Assembly: GCA_963848205.1 (NCBI GenBank)
Contig: CAWKCV010000005.1
Coordinates: 186,001-250,000 of the forward strand
Length of the DNA: 64,000 bases
Direction of reading: 5' to 3'
From: BOG-908 sp963848205
GTDB taxonomy: Bacteria; Pseudomonadota; Alphaproteobacteria; Acetobacterales; Acetobacteraceae
Positions 16,110 to 23,950 of the stretch are shown here, in pieces (position 1 is the stretch's first letter; each line of letters starts with the position of its first letter). The translations under genes were made by a program, and so were the position numbers. The notes below the pieces were generated by a model that made no database searches, was not told the origin of the DNA, and saw only the letters and a list, made by a program, of their open reading frames with translations.

Positions 16110-16808
16110 TCATATGCCCGGCTTCAGAATATACCCACGTCCCCGCACCGTGTGCAGAAACCGAGGCTCCCGCGGATCGGCCTCGATCTTCCGCCGCAGG
16201 CGCGTCACCTGCACGTCGATGGCCCGCTCGCCTGTTTCGTCCATCTGCAGGGCGGCGGCGATATCCTCGCGGGTCAGCACCTCGTTCGGCCGGGCGGCGA
16301 GGGCGGCCAGCAGCGCGCCTTCGCCGCCGGTGAGGTGCATCGGCCCGTCGGGGCCCGACAGTTCGCCGCGTGCGGGATCGAAGCTGAGCACGCCCAGGCG
16401 GAGCGGGCCGGACGGCAGTTCGGCGGGTGCGGCGGCAGCCGAGCGGCGCAGCATGGCGCGCAGGCGGAGCACCAGCTCGCGTGGTTCGAACGGTTTACCC
16501 AGATAATCGTCGGCACCGCTTTCGAAGCCGGCGATGCGGTCTTCCGGCGCGCCACGTGCGGTGAGCAGGAGAATGGGCACGTGAGCACGCTCGGCGCGCA
16601 GCGCGGTGGTCAGCGCCAGGCCCGTCTCGCCGGGCATCATCACATCGAGCACCAGCGCGTCGGGGGCGAGGAAACGCATCTTGTCGCGCGCGTCGTCGGC
16701 ATGACTGGCGGTGCTGACGCGGAACCCGTTCTCCGCCAGATAACGGCTGAGCAGCGAGCGCAGACGGGCGTCGTCGTCGACCACCAGAACGTGCGCATCA
16801 TCAGGCAT
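16110..16808 (-). CDS. OmpR/PhoB-family response regulator
   Basis: 232 residues. The receiver has acidic residues in 'VLVVDDDARL', the phospho-acceptor Asp in 'LVLDVMMPGETG' and the switch Lys in 'YLGKPFEPRELVLR'. The C-terminal winged helix has the recognition region 'DETGERAIDVQVTRLRRKIE' and the wing 'FLHTVRGRGYILKPG'. It is the partner of the downstream EnvZ-like kinase in the same direction. Repeat 7 lies upstream of the gene and repeat 6 downstream, so transcription through to the kinase must pass a potential terminator. Its targets are unknown. Confidence 0.93.
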   Translation of the reverse strand: MPDDAHVLVVDDDARLRSLLSRYLAENGFRVSTASHADDARDKMRFLAPDALVLDVMMPGETGLALTTALRAERAHVPILLLTARGAPEDRIAGFESGADDYLGKPFEPRELVLRLRAMLRRSAAAAPAELPSGPLRLGVLSFDPARGELSGPDGPMHLTGGEGALLAALAARPNEVLTREDIAAALQMDETGERAIDVQVTRLRRKIEADPREPRFLHTVRGRGYILKPGI

Positions 16809-16828
16809 AGAGACTCCAACCGCGGAAC

Positions 16829-16902
16829 GCTCGTCATCGTGAGCCTCGCAACAGCGGAGTAAAAGTCTTTTGCTTCTTTTCCTCAGAAAAGAAGGTTGTT
16901 CC
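16829..16902. repeat. Dispersed repeat copy 7 (outer half plus arm B, reverse)
   Basis: ACGCTCGTCATCGTGAGC and CTCGCAACAGCGGAG are the outer part, then AAAAGTCTTTTGCTTC, CTCAGAAAAGAAGG. It abuts the MarR stop (16903) and lies just upstream of the response-regulator gene on the same strand. Confidence 0.82.
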
Positions 16903-17409
16903 CTAACCCTTCTCCGCCACCCAAGCCCCCGCCTGCCGCCCCATCAACGCACGCAGCACGCGACGAAACCCGTCCACCGCCGGCCCCCCAGCCTCGCGAT
17001 AGGCGGTCAGCAGCCGTTCGCGCTGGCATTCGAACAAGGCGCGTTCGAGGGCCGCACCGGCTTCGGTCAGATGCAGCAGCCGCTGCCGCCGGTCGGCCCG
17101 GCCTGGCTTGAGAGTGACGAGCCCACGCGCCTGCAAATGGGTCAGTACGCGGGCGAGGCTCTGTTTGGTGATGGCCAGCACCGCGAGCAGGTCGCTGACG
17201 GTCATGCCGGGCTTACGGCCGATGAAATGCAGCGCGCGATGGTGGGCGCGGCCGAGCCCCGCCTGTTCGAGCAGCGGGTCCACGCTGGCGGCGAAGTCGC
17301 GGGCGGCGAAGAACAGCATGTCCTGCGCCTGGCGTATCTGCTCCTCGCGCAGAAACAGCAGACTGGCGCCGGGCGGGGCTGGTTTGCCGGCATAATCCTG
17401 ATCGGGCAT
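16903..17409 (-). CDS. MarR-family transcriptional regulator
   Basis: 168 residues. The winged helix is in the middle: 'HRALHFIGRKPGMTVSDLLA' (helices 2-3), 'ITKQSLARVLTHLQARGLV' (recognition helix) and the wing 'GRADRRQRLLHLTEAGAA' with the conserved D-R-R. Helices at both ends form the dimer. MarR proteins usually bind a palindrome in the promoter they share with a divergent gene; here that gene is ilvE, 101 bp away, and a candidate palindrome lies between. The ligand is unknown. Confidence 0.9.
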   Translation of the reverse strand: MPDQDYAGKPAPPGASLLFLREEQIRQAQDMLFFAARDFAASVDPLLEQAGLGRAHHRALHFIGRKPGMTVSDLLAVLAITKQSLARVLTHLQARGLVTLKPGRADRRQRLLHLTEAGAALERALFECQRERLLTAYREAGGPAVDGFRRVLRALMGRQAGAWVAEKG

Positions 17410-17424
17410 GGCACCCTTGCTGGG

Positions 17425-17450
17425 AAAGACAGTTGTTCTGACTTATCTTT
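17425..17450. promoter_or_regulatory. Candidate MarR operator between the marR-like gene and ilvE
   Basis: AAAGACAGT and ACTTATCTTT form an imperfect inverted repeat (AAAGA-AGT against ACT-TCTTT) centred in the 101-bp divergent gap, starting 15 bp from the MarR start codon. Size and AT-richness fit a MarR half-site pair. This is inference; no binding data can be read from sequence. Confidence 0.3.
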
Positions 17451-17510
17451 TACGCCCGAATGGGTTCAGATGGCGAACCGAACCCTGCAACCCGAACAGC
17501 CTTGGTGAAC

Positions 17511-18416
17511 ATGATGGCGCTGATCCCCTTCGACGACCGCGACGGCATGATCTGGTGGGACGGCGCGCTGGTGCCCTGGCGCGACGCGAAGCTGCATGTG
17601 CTGACGCACGGGTTGCATTACGCGAGCGGCGTGTTCGAGGGCGAGCGTGCCTATGCCGGCCACATCTTCAAGCTGCGTGAGCACACCGAGCGGCTACTCA
17701 ATTCGGGCCGTATCCTGGGTTTCGACATCCCCTGGACCGCCGAGCAGATCGACGCGGCGTGCATCGAGACGCTGGCCGCCAACGGCCTGACCGAGGGCTA
17801 TCTGCGTCCATTGGCCTGGCGCGGCAGCGAGCAGCTTTCCGTCTCCGCACAGCAGACCAAGATCCATCTTGCGATCGCCTGCTGGGAGTGGCCGGCCTAC
17901 TACACCGGCGACCGGATGGCGGGCATCAAGCTGTCCTGGGCCGATTGGCGCCGGCCTGACCCCGCCACGATGCCGACGGCGAGCAAGGCGACGGGCAATT
18001 ACATGACGAGCACGCTCTCCAAGCACAAAGCCGAGGCCGAGGGCTGCGCGGATGCGATGATGCTGGATTACCGCGGCAATCTCGCCGAGGCGACCGGGGC
18101 CAACGCGTTCTTCGTCATCGATGGCAAGCTGCACACGCCGACGCCGGACTGCTTCCTCGACGGCATCACCCGCCGTGCGGTTGTGGGTCTGGCTCGCCGG
18201 AGGCAGATCCCGGTGATCGAGCGCGCGATCCTGCCGGATGAGTTGGCGCAGGTGAGCGAGGTGTTCCTCACCGGCACGGCTGCCGAGGTCACGCCCGTTC
18301 GCCAGATCGGCGAGCACGCGTTCACGCCGGGGCAGATCACCCGGACGCTGGTCGAGGATTATACCGCGATCGTCCGCATGGCGCCTGAAGAGGTGCAGTC
18401 TCGCCTGGCAGCTTAA
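17511..18416 (+). CDS. ilvE: Branched-chain-amino-acid aminotransferase
   Basis: 301-residue fold-type IV PLP enzyme that interconverts Leu/Ile/Val and their 2-oxo acids. The PLP lysine is K159 in 'PTASKATGNYMTS', the same place as in the E. coli enzyme. 'HYASGVFEGERAY' and 'EVFLTGTAAEVTPVR' are typical of class IV aminotransferases. The family usually begins near 'MIWWDGALVPWRDAKLHVLTH', so the ATGATG at 17511/17514 is the likely start; a GTG at 17505 is also in frame. It is divergent from a MarR gene that may control it. A stem-loop lies just after the stop. Confidence 0.93.
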   Translation: MMALIPFDDRDGMIWWDGALVPWRDAKLHVLTHGLHYASGVFEGERAYAGHIFKLREHTERLLNSGRILGFDIPWTAEQIDAACIETLAANGLTEGYLRPLAWRGSEQLSVSAQQTKIHLAIACWEWPAYYTGDRMAGIKLSWADWRRPDPATMPTASKATGNYMTSTLSKHKAEAEGCADAMMLDYRGNLAEATGANAFFVIDGKLHTPTPDCFLDGITRRAVVGLARRRQIPVIERAILPDELAQVSEVFLTGTAAEVTPVRQIGEHAFTPGQITRTLVEDYTAIVRMAPEEVQSRLAA

Positions 18417-18424
18417 ATCTTCGC

Positions 18425-18458
18425 TCATCGAATGGGGGTATTCTGCCCCGCTCGATGA
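18425..18458 (+). promoter_or_regulatory. Stem-loop covering the start codon of the methyltransferase gene
   Basis: TCATCGA (18425-18431) pairs with TCGATGA (18452-18458), and inside it GGGG (18434-18437) can pair with CCCC (18446-18449). The second arm contains the ATG (18455) of the next gene, and the G-run is its only Shine-Dalgarno-like sequence. The hairpin could limit translation of that gene or attenuate ilvE transcription; there is no T-run after it. Confidence 0.4.
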
Positions 18459-19261
18459 AGCGACCCACCACACCGAGGCCCGCCGCCGAAGCGCCCATCG
18501 ATTACGGGATGGCGGCGGAGGATTATGGCGCCTACCGGCAAGGCTTTCCGGCGGAGTTCTTCCGCCGGCTGCACGCAATGCGGATCGGCCTGCCAGGACA
18601 GAGGCTGCTCGATCTCGGCACTGGCACCGGGCTGATGGCGCGCGAATTCGCGCGGCGCGGCTGCCTGGTGACCGGCGTGGATTTTTCCGCGCGGCTGCTG
18701 GCAGTGGCGCAGCGTGCCAATGCCGGCGAGGTGGTCCGGCCCACCTATCTGCGCCAGCGGGCCGAGGCCACACGGATGCCAGCCGCCTCGTTCGACGTGG
18801 TGGCGGCCGGCACGAGCTGGCATCTGTTCAACCGGCGGATCGCCGCCGTCGAAGCGCGCCGGCTGCTCCGCCCCAAAGGCCGCCTGGTGATCGCGCATCT
18901 GGATTGGCACACGGCGCCCGGCACGGTGGCCGAAGCGACGTTGCGCCTGATGGACCGCTACGGACCTCCTGGTCGAATTGAGGGGCAGGAAGCGCCCAGC
19001 AGCTTCGTCTTTCCGGACTGGACGGAGGATCTGGTGCGCGCCGGCTTTCCCCATTGGGAGGTGTTCGGCTTCACCACGGCGCTGAGCTACACAAGCCATG
19101 CGTGGCGCGGGCGCGTGCGGGCGAGCCAGCGTGGGGCACCGGCGATGCAGAAAGCCGATCTGGACCGGTTCGATGCCGCACTTGGGCGGATGTTGGCGCG
19201 GCGTTTTCCAGGGCCGATGCTGGCGGTGGACCATCGGGTTTTTGCGTTGGTGGCGAGTTAA
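18455..19261 (+). CDS. Class I SAM-dependent methyltransferase
   Basis: 268 residues. Motif I is 'LLDLGTGTGLMAREFARRG', the acidic loop is 'VTGVDFSARLL', and 'ATRMPAASFDVVAAGTSWHL' is the post-I/motif II region. 'ARRLLRPKGRLVIAHLDW' is motif III. This arrangement matches UbiE/Methyltransf_11-type enzymes acting on small molecules; the substrate cannot be told. It follows ilvE by 38 bp in the same direction and its ATG lies inside a stem-loop. Repeat 8 begins right after its stop. Confidence 0.88.
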   Translation: MKRPTTPRPAAEAPIDYGMAAEDYGAYRQGFPAEFFRRLHAMRIGLPGQRLLDLGTGTGLMAREFARRGCLVTGVDFSARLLAVAQRANAGEVVRPTYLRQRAEATRMPAASFDVVAAGTSWHLFNRRIAAVEARRLLRPKGRLVIAHLDWHTAPGTVAEATLRLMDRYGPPGRIEGQEAPSSFVFPDWTEDLVRAGFPHWEVFGFTTALSYTSHAWRGRVRASQRGAPAMQKADLDRFDAALGRMLARRFPGPMLAVDHRVFALVAS

Positions 19262-19306
19262 AACAAAAGTCTTTTGCTTCTTTTCTTCAGAAAAGAAGGC
19301 CTTTCT
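19262..19306. repeat. Dispersed repeat copy 8 (single arm B, reverse)
   Basis: CAAAAGTCTTTTGCTTC, TTTTCTTCAGAAAAG, AAGGCCTTTC. It fills the whole 44-bp convergent gap between the methyltransferase stop and the kup stop. This is the cleanest example of the placement expected of a bidirectional terminator. Confidence 0.9.
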
Positions 19307-21213
19307 TAAATAGCGACCCGAACCCCCAACTCGACAACCCGATCGCTAGGAATCCGAAAGAACTCCGTAGCCGGCACCGCATTGCGCGCCATCAGCAAAA
19401 ACAGCCAAGTGCGCCAGATCGGCATCTTCGGCGCCAGTGCGCGCACGATCACCTCGCGGCCGAGGAAATAGCTGGCCTGCATCGCATCGTAATCCACGCC
19501 ACGCGATTTGAGGTCTTCCAGCGCACGCGGCACGTTCGGGCTTTCCATGAAGCCGTAGCGCAGCAGCACACGGTGAATGCCCGGCGCCAGCTCGACCACT
19601 TCGGTGCGACGCTCGGCACCGGCTTCCGGCTCGTCGAGCGTGGAGACGGTGACGAAGAGCACGCGCTCATGCAGCACCTTGTTGTGCTTGAGATTGTGCA
19701 ACAGCGCAGCCGGCACGTAGTCCGGATTGCCGGTCAGGAATATTGCCAGGCCGGGCACGCGTACGGTGCGCGACTGCGGCAGGCGGTTGAGGAAGCTGGC
19801 AAGCGGCAGGCTGTCCTGCTTCCAGCGGCTCAGCATCAGGTCGCGGCCCTGCTTCCACGTCGTCATCATCGCCATCAGGCCTGCGCCGAGCACAAGCGGC
19901 ACCCAGCCGCCTTCGACCACCTTGAGCGTGTTGGCGGCGAAGAAAACGCTGTCGATCAGGAAAAAGCCGCCCCACACCAGCAAGGCGGCCGGGGCCGACC
20001 AGTGGAATTGCCGGCGGAACACGATGGTGGCGAGGAAGCACGTGCACAGGAACGTGCCCGTCACCGCGATGCCGTAGGCCGAGCCGAGCGCGTCGCTGCT
20101 GCGGAACGCCAGCACCAGGATCAGCACGCCGACCATCAGGATGGTGTTGATCTGGGGCACGAAAATCTGCCCCTCCTCTGTCGTGCTGGTATGCAGCACC
20201 GCCATGCGCGGCAGGAAACCGAGCTGCATGCATTGCCGCGCGATGGAGAACGCACCGGAAATCAGCGCTTGGCTGGCTATGACGGCGGCGACCGTGGAGA
20301 GCGCCACCAGCGGCAGGCGCAGCCAATGCGGGCCGAGCAGGAAGAACGGGTTTTCGACCGCGAGCCGGTTGGACATTACCAGCGCGCCCTGGCCGAAATA
20401 ATTCAGCACCAGTGACGGCAGCACCAGAAACAGCCAGGCGAACTGGATCGGGCGCGCGCCGAAATGGCCCATGTCGGCATACAGCGCCTCGGCGCCCGTG
20501 ACGGCGAGCACGACCGCGCCGAGTGCCAGGAACGCCAGCCAGCCGTGATGCAGGCAGAAGATCACGCCATGCTGCGGCAGCAGCGCTTGCAGAACGACCG
20601 GATGGCGCGCGACTTCGATGCCGCCGAGTATGCCGATGGTGAGGAACCATACGACCATCACGGGCCCGAAGATGCGGCCGACGGTGCCGGTGCCGCGCGA
20701 TTGGATGGCGAACAGCGCGATGATGATGATGACGGAGGCGGGAACGACGAAATTCTGTGCCTGCGGGATCGACACTTCGAGCCCCTCGATCGCGCCGAGC
20801 ACGGATATGGCTGGCGTTATCGCGCCATCGCCGAACAGCAGGCACGCGCCGCCGATGCCGGTGAGCGCGACCGCGATGCGCATGCGGCGCGTGGTGACGA
20901 CGCGTTGCGCCAGCGACATCAGCGCCAGGATGCCGCCCTCGCCGCGGTTGTCCGCGCGCATGACGAGCAGCACGTATTTTATGGTGACGATGAGGATCAG
21001 CGCCCAGAAGATCAGCGACAGGCAGCCGATGATCTCGCCATCGGTGATGCTGCGGCCGCCGAACAGCGCGAGCGTGGATTTGAAGGCATAGAGCGGGCTG
21101 GTGCCGATATCGCCATAGACGACGCCGAGCACGCCGACGAGCGCGCCCAAGCGGGGCACGCCGCGCTGTAGCTTCACCCGATCGGCGTGGGAAAGCTGGG
21201 TCGTTGTGACCAT
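19306..21213 (-). CDS. kup: KUP-family potassium uptake protein
   Basis: 635-residue inner-membrane K+/H+ symporter. The N-terminal signature 'GVVYGDIGTSPLYAF' and 'NRGEGGILALMSL' are hallmarks of the KUP/HAK family. About 12 transmembrane segments are followed by a cytosolic C-terminal domain (VTVSTLDEPEAG..., GFMESPNVPRAL). The ATG at 21213 fits the family start (MVTTTQLSHADRVKLQ); the longer open frame upstream has no conserved sequence. It is probably transcribed after yggS, with a 139-bp leader that contains an inverted repeat. The TAA lies at the edge of repeat 8. Confidence 0.95.
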   Translation of the reverse strand: MVTTTQLSHADRVKLQRGVPRLGALVGVLGVVYGDIGTSPLYAFKSTLALFGGRSITDGEIIGCLSLIFWALILIVTIKYVLLVMRADNRGEGGILALMSLAQRVVTTRRMRIAVALTGIGGACLLFGDGAITPAISVLGAIEGLEVSIPQAQNFVVPASVIIIIALFAIQSRGTGTVGRIFGPVMVVWFLTIGILGGIEVARHPVVLQALLPQHGVIFCLHHGWLAFLALGAVVLAVTGAEALYADMGHFGARPIQFAWLFLVLPSLVLNYFGQGALVMSNRLAVENPFFLLGPHWLRLPLVALSTVAAVIASQALISGAFSIARQCMQLGFLPRMAVLHTSTTEEGQIFVPQINTILMVGVLILVLAFRSSDALGSAYGIAVTGTFLCTCFLATIVFRRQFHWSAPAALLVWGGFFLIDSVFFAANTLKVVEGGWVPLVLGAGLMAMMTTWKQGRDLMLSRWKQDSLPLASFLNRLPQSRTVRVPGLAIFLTGNPDYVPAALLHNLKHNKVLHERVLFVTVSTLDEPEAGAERRTEVVELAPGIHRVLLRYGFMESPNVPRALEDLKSRGVDYDAMQASYFLGREVIVRALAPKMPIWRTWLFLLMARNAVPATEFFRIPSDRVVELGVRVAI

Positions 21214-21248
21214 TGCCTGAACTCTGAATCCTGACGCAACGCGATAGC

Positions 21249-21269
21249 GCCGTTCGATTAACGAACGGC
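21249..21269. promoter_or_regulatory. Perfect 8-bp inverted repeat upstream of kup
   Basis: GCCGTTCG - ATTAA - CGAACGGC, 36 bp before the kup ATG. It could be an operator or a leader hairpin of kup; there is no T-run, so it does not look like a terminator of yggS. Role inferred only from position. Confidence 0.35.
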
Positions 21270-21352
21270 TACCCAGCGGAAATGTGCGGGCGGGCTCTAC
21301 GCCCCTTGTCTCGGAGGTGCAACTGGTCGTGCTGCAATGCAATGCAACCGTC

Positions 21353-22063
21353 TCATGCGCCGATCGGCCTTGGCCGGGCGCCGAAGATGGCGGAGCCGAC
21401 CCGGACATGCGTGGCGCCGCACGCGATGGCCGCCTCGAAATCGCCCGACATGCCCATCGACAGGATCGGCAAGCGGTAGGCATCGCGCAGCCGGGCCAGA
21501 TCCCCGAAGAAGGGAACAGGGTCACGGTCGGCGGGCGGAATGCACATCAGGCCGCGCAGTTGCTCGCCGAAACGCGCCTGACAATCGGCAATGAAGCTGT
21601 CCGCCTCGCCGCGTGGCACGCCTGATTTCTGCGTCTCGTCGCCGATATTGACCTGCACCAGCATGTCCGGCGATCGCCCGGTCCGTTCGGCTGCCGCGGT
21701 CAGGGCATGGGCGAGGCGCGGGCGATCGAGTGTCTCGATCATGTCGGCCACGCGCACCGCTTCCTCCGCCTTGTTGGTCTGCAAGCCGCCGATCAGGTGC
21801 AGGCGCAGGCCCGGGTGCGCCGCGCGAAGGTCAGGAAACTTGGCCTGCGCCTCCTGCACGCGGTTTTCGCCGAACACGAGCTGGCCACAGCCGACGGCGG
21901 CCAGCACGTCCTGCACGGGATGGGTTTTGGAGACGGCGACCAGGGTCACGTCCTCCGCACGCCTGCCGGCGCGTTCGGCCGCGCGCGCGATGCGGGCCAG
22001 CACCGCCTCGAGCGCCGCATGGATGCTGGCGCCGGGTTCGGCATCGCAGGATGATGTCGGCAT
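21353..22063 (-). CDS. yggS: YggS-family pyridoxal phosphate homeostasis protein
   Basis: 236-residue fold-type III PLP-binding protein (PLPBP/YggS) that buffers PLP and influences amino-acid pools; no catalytic activity is established. The PLP lysine is in 'VTLVAVSKTHPV', followed by 'FGENRVQEAQAKFPDL' and 'LHLIGGLQTNKAEEAV'. 'LSMGMSGDFEAAIACGATHVRVGSAIFG' (split here at MSGD) is the phosphate-binding end. Its start codon overlaps that of the divergent gene: both ATGs are read from the same CATG at 22061-22064, so there is no gap between the two coding regions. Confidence 0.93.
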   Translation of the reverse strand: MPTSSCDAEPGASIHAALEAVLARIARAAERAGRRAEDVTLVAVSKTHPVQDVLAAVGCGQLVFGENRVQEAQAKFPDLRAAHPGLRLHLIGGLQTNKAEEAVRVADMIETLDRPRLAHALTAAAERTGRSPDMLVQVNIGDETQKSGVPRGEADSFIADCQARFGEQLRGLMCIPPADRDPVPFFGDLARLRDAYRLPILSMGMSGDFEAAIACGATHVRVGSAIFGARPRPIGA

Positions 22064-22643
22064 GGATGCAAGGCTGGTGGCGTGGGCGCGCGCGGTCAAG
22101 GTGCGGCAGGGCGGGCGGGTGCCGGTGCTCTGGCTGTTCACCGACGCGGCACGGCTGGCTGACCCCCGGCAGGCCGTGCGTGCGTTGCCGAAAGGACTGT
22201 GCGGCGTGGTGTTGCGGCACGACGGCGACCCTGCGCGCGCCGAGCTCGGCCGCGACCTGGCCGCGATCTGCCGCGAGCGGCGATTGATGCTGACGGTGGC
22301 GGCCGATCGGCGGCTGGCAGCGTCGCTGGGCGCGGGCCTGCATCTGCGCGGCGGGCGAGGCCACGCGCCAAAGCCGCCGCGTGGCATGGTCAACACCGCC
22401 TCGGCGCACACGGAAGCTGAACTCCGGCGCGGCCTGGCGCGTGGCGCGGCTGTGTTTCTGTCGCCCCTGCTGCCAACGCGCAGTCATCCCGGCGCGCCGG
22501 TTCTCGGGCCCACCCGATGGCGGCATCTTGCCGGCCACGCCCGCATCTTTGCCTTGGGCGGCATCGATGGGGAGACGTTGCGCCGCATACCACGCGCGGC
22601 CGCAGGCGCAGGCGCAATCGGCGTGTTTGCGCCCGAAAGCTGA
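22062..22643 (+). CDS. TenI/ThiE-like protein (thiamine phosphate synthase superfamily)
   Basis: 193 residues, shorter than ThiE (about 210-220). Recognisable parts are 'LCGVVLRHDGDPARAELGRD', 'GAGLHLRGG' (third strand), 'VFLSPLLPTRSHPGAPVLGP' (the substrate loop) and 'IFALGGIDGETL' (phosphate-binding). Several ThiE active-site residues, including the early QxR/K-D segment, are not clear, so the product may be a TenI-like protein rather than an active thiamine phosphate synthase. No other thi genes are nearby. The ATG at 22062 shares CATG with the divergent yggS start. Confidence 0.7.
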   Translation: MDARLVAWARAVKVRQGGRVPVLWLFTDAARLADPRQAVRALPKGLCGVVLRHDGDPARAELGRDLAAICRERRLMLTVAADRRLAASLGAGLHLRGGRGHAPKPPRGMVNTASAHTEAELRRGLARGAAVFLSPLLPTRSHPGAPVLGPTRWRHLAGHARIFALGGIDGETLRRIPRAAAGAGAIGVFAPES

Positions 22644-22646
22644 AGC

Positions 22647-23153
22647 TTAGCCCAACTCTGGGCGCAACTGCGGATTATCGAACACCGGGTTGTGCAGCCG
22701 ATGGACGGCCTGGGTCAACGCCTCTGCCAGATCGCGCTTCTCCGGCTCGCCCAAGGCCGTCGCAACCTCCACCCTCTGGCCGCGCGCCAGGACAAACAGG
22801 CCGGGCACGCGCCCCGGCCGTTCCTCCAGCATCACCCGCAGCCACCCGGGCTGCAGGCTGCGCTCGCTGCTGCGGCCCTGCGCGTCCGTGCGCAAAATCC
22901 GCAACGCCCCGCCGCTCAGCAGCAGCAACTCCCGCTCGCGCTTGGTGCGCGCATGCATCCGCAGCAACACCATCGCAAGCATGATCTCGCCGCCGTTGAA
23001 ACCGGCGATCGGCCAGGCGCCGAGCGTCCAGAAGACGGTGGTGGTGCACGCACTGACGGCGCAGACGAACCCGATCACCAGGCGGAGGCCGCGGGGGGAG
23101 AGGCTTCGGTGGGGGGTGACTTCGGCTTCGAAGAGGATCGGGTCGGCTTGCAT
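22647..23153 (-). CDS. DUF2244 domain membrane protein
   Basis: 168 residues. Two membrane segments lie close to the N-terminus ('RLVIGFVCAVSACTTTVFW' and 'GFNGGEIMLAMVLLRMHAR'), followed by a soluble beta-rich tail with 'SLQPGWLRVMLEE' and 'VEVATALGEPEKRDLA'. This is the usual DUF2244 layout. The family is found mainly in alphaproteobacteria, often near nth, as here, and has no assigned function. I start at the ATG at 23153 (MQADPILFEAEV); longer frames run toward repeat 9. It is convergent with the TenI-like gene, with 3 bp between stops. Confidence 0.82.
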   Translation of the reverse strand: MQADPILFEAEVTPHRSLSPRGLRLVIGFVCAVSACTTTVFWTLGAWPIAGFNGGEIMLAMVLLRMHARTKRERELLLLSGGALRILRTDAQGRSSERSLQPGWLRVMLEERPGRVPGLFVLARGQRVEVATALGEPEKRDLAEALTQAVHRLHNPVFDNPQLRPELG

Positions 23154-23180
23154 TGTGAGCCAACTTAGCGATCCAAGGGT

Positions 23181-23226
23181 AAGCAAGAAGTCCTTTTTTG
23201 AGAAAAAGGACCAGAAAACTTTTGTC
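23181..23226. repeat. Dispersed repeat copy 9 (single arm A, forward) between divergent genes
   Basis: AAGCAAGAAGTCCTTTTTTG, AGAAAAAGGACC, AGAAAACTTTTGTC. It lies between DUF2244 (start 23153, minus) and nth (start 23228, plus), that is in a promoter region, with its tail ending 1 bp before the nth ATG. A pure terminator role does not explain this copy. Confidence 0.85.
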
Positions 23227-23227
23227 T

Positions 23228-23899
23228 ATGAGGCTTTTGTTGCCGACGCTTGCTGCGCGTATGCCGAAGAGGGACGTTCGGCCGTTTCTGGAGGCGATCG
23301 CTTTGTCGCGGCCGGACGCGGAGACGGAGCTGTCGTTTGCCGACCCGTTCAGCTTGCTGGTGGCCGTCGTGCTCTCCGCGCAGGCGACGGACGCATCGGT
23401 CAACAAGGCGACGCCTGCCTTGTTCGCCGAGGCGCCCGATCCCGCGGCGATGGTGGCGCTCGGCGTGGAGCGGGTAGGTTTCCACATCAAGTCGATCGGG
23501 CTCTGGCAGGGCAAGGCGCGCAACGTCGTCGCCTTGTCGGAAATGCTGCTGCGCGACCATGCAGGCCAGGTGCCGCGCACACGCGAGGCGCTCGAAGCGC
23601 TGCCGGGCGTGGGCCGCAAGACCGCCAATGTCGTGCTCAATGTGGCGTTCGGCGAATCGACGATGGCGGTCGATACGCATATTTTCCGCCTCGGCAATCG
23701 CACGGGGCTGGCACCGGGCAAAACCGTTCGTCTCGTCGAGGATGGGCTGGTGGCGCGCATCCCGCCCGACCTGCTGCGGCCGGCGCATCACTGGCTCATC
23801 CTGCACGGCCGCTACGTCTGCCGTGCCCGCCGCCCCGAATGCTGGCGCTGCGTCGCCGCCGAGTGGTGCCGGTTCAAAACGAAGGAACCGGCACCCTGA
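23228..23899 (+). CDS. nth: Endonuclease III
   Basis: Base-excision-repair DNA glycosylase/AP lyase acting on oxidised pyrimidines. The helix-hairpin-helix with the catalytic Lys is 'LPGVGRKTANVVLNVAFG', and the catalytic Asp is in 'MAVDTHIFRLGNR'. The [4Fe-4S] cluster is C-x6-C-x2-C-x5-C in 'CRARRPECWRCVAAEWC'. I start at the ATG at 23228 (223 residues); an ATG at 23261 (MPKRDVRPF) is also plausible. The frame is open further upstream through repeat 9 (MRKRTRKLLS), which should not be counted as enzyme sequence. Repeats flank the gene on both sides. Confidence 0.93.
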   Translation: MRLLLPTLAARMPKRDVRPFLEAIALSRPDAETELSFADPFSLLVAVVLSAQATDASVNKATPALFAEAPDPAAMVALGVERVGFHIKSIGLWQGKARNVVALSEMLLRDHAGQVPRTREALEALPGVGRKTANVVLNVAFGESTMAVDTHIFRLGNRTGLAPGKTVRLVEDGLVARIPPDLLRPAHHWLILHGRYVCRARRPECWRCVAAEWCRFKTKEPAP

Positions 23900-23904
23900 C
23901 CGAC

Positions 23905-23950
23905 GAAATGTTTTTTGGTCCTTTTTTTCAAAAAAGGACTGCTTCCTTCT
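23905..23950. repeat. Dispersed repeat copy 10 (single arm A, reverse)
   Basis: TGTTTTTTGGTCCTTTTTTT, C loop, AAAAAAGGACTGCTTCC. It lies in the convergent gap between nth and the Wzz-like gene. The stop of the latter (23928-23930) is inside the hairpin, so its last residues (KEAVLF) are repeat-encoded. Confidence 0.88.

Noticed and set aside
20464..21171. Plus-strand frame opposite kup, Asp/Arg/Gln-rich
   Set aside because: Complement of hydrophobic membrane-segment codons; no independent support.
23198..23227. N-terminal extension MRKRTRKLLS of endonuclease III
   Set aside because: These codons are repeat copy 9; no orthologue-like sequence and no ribosome-binding site support starting there.
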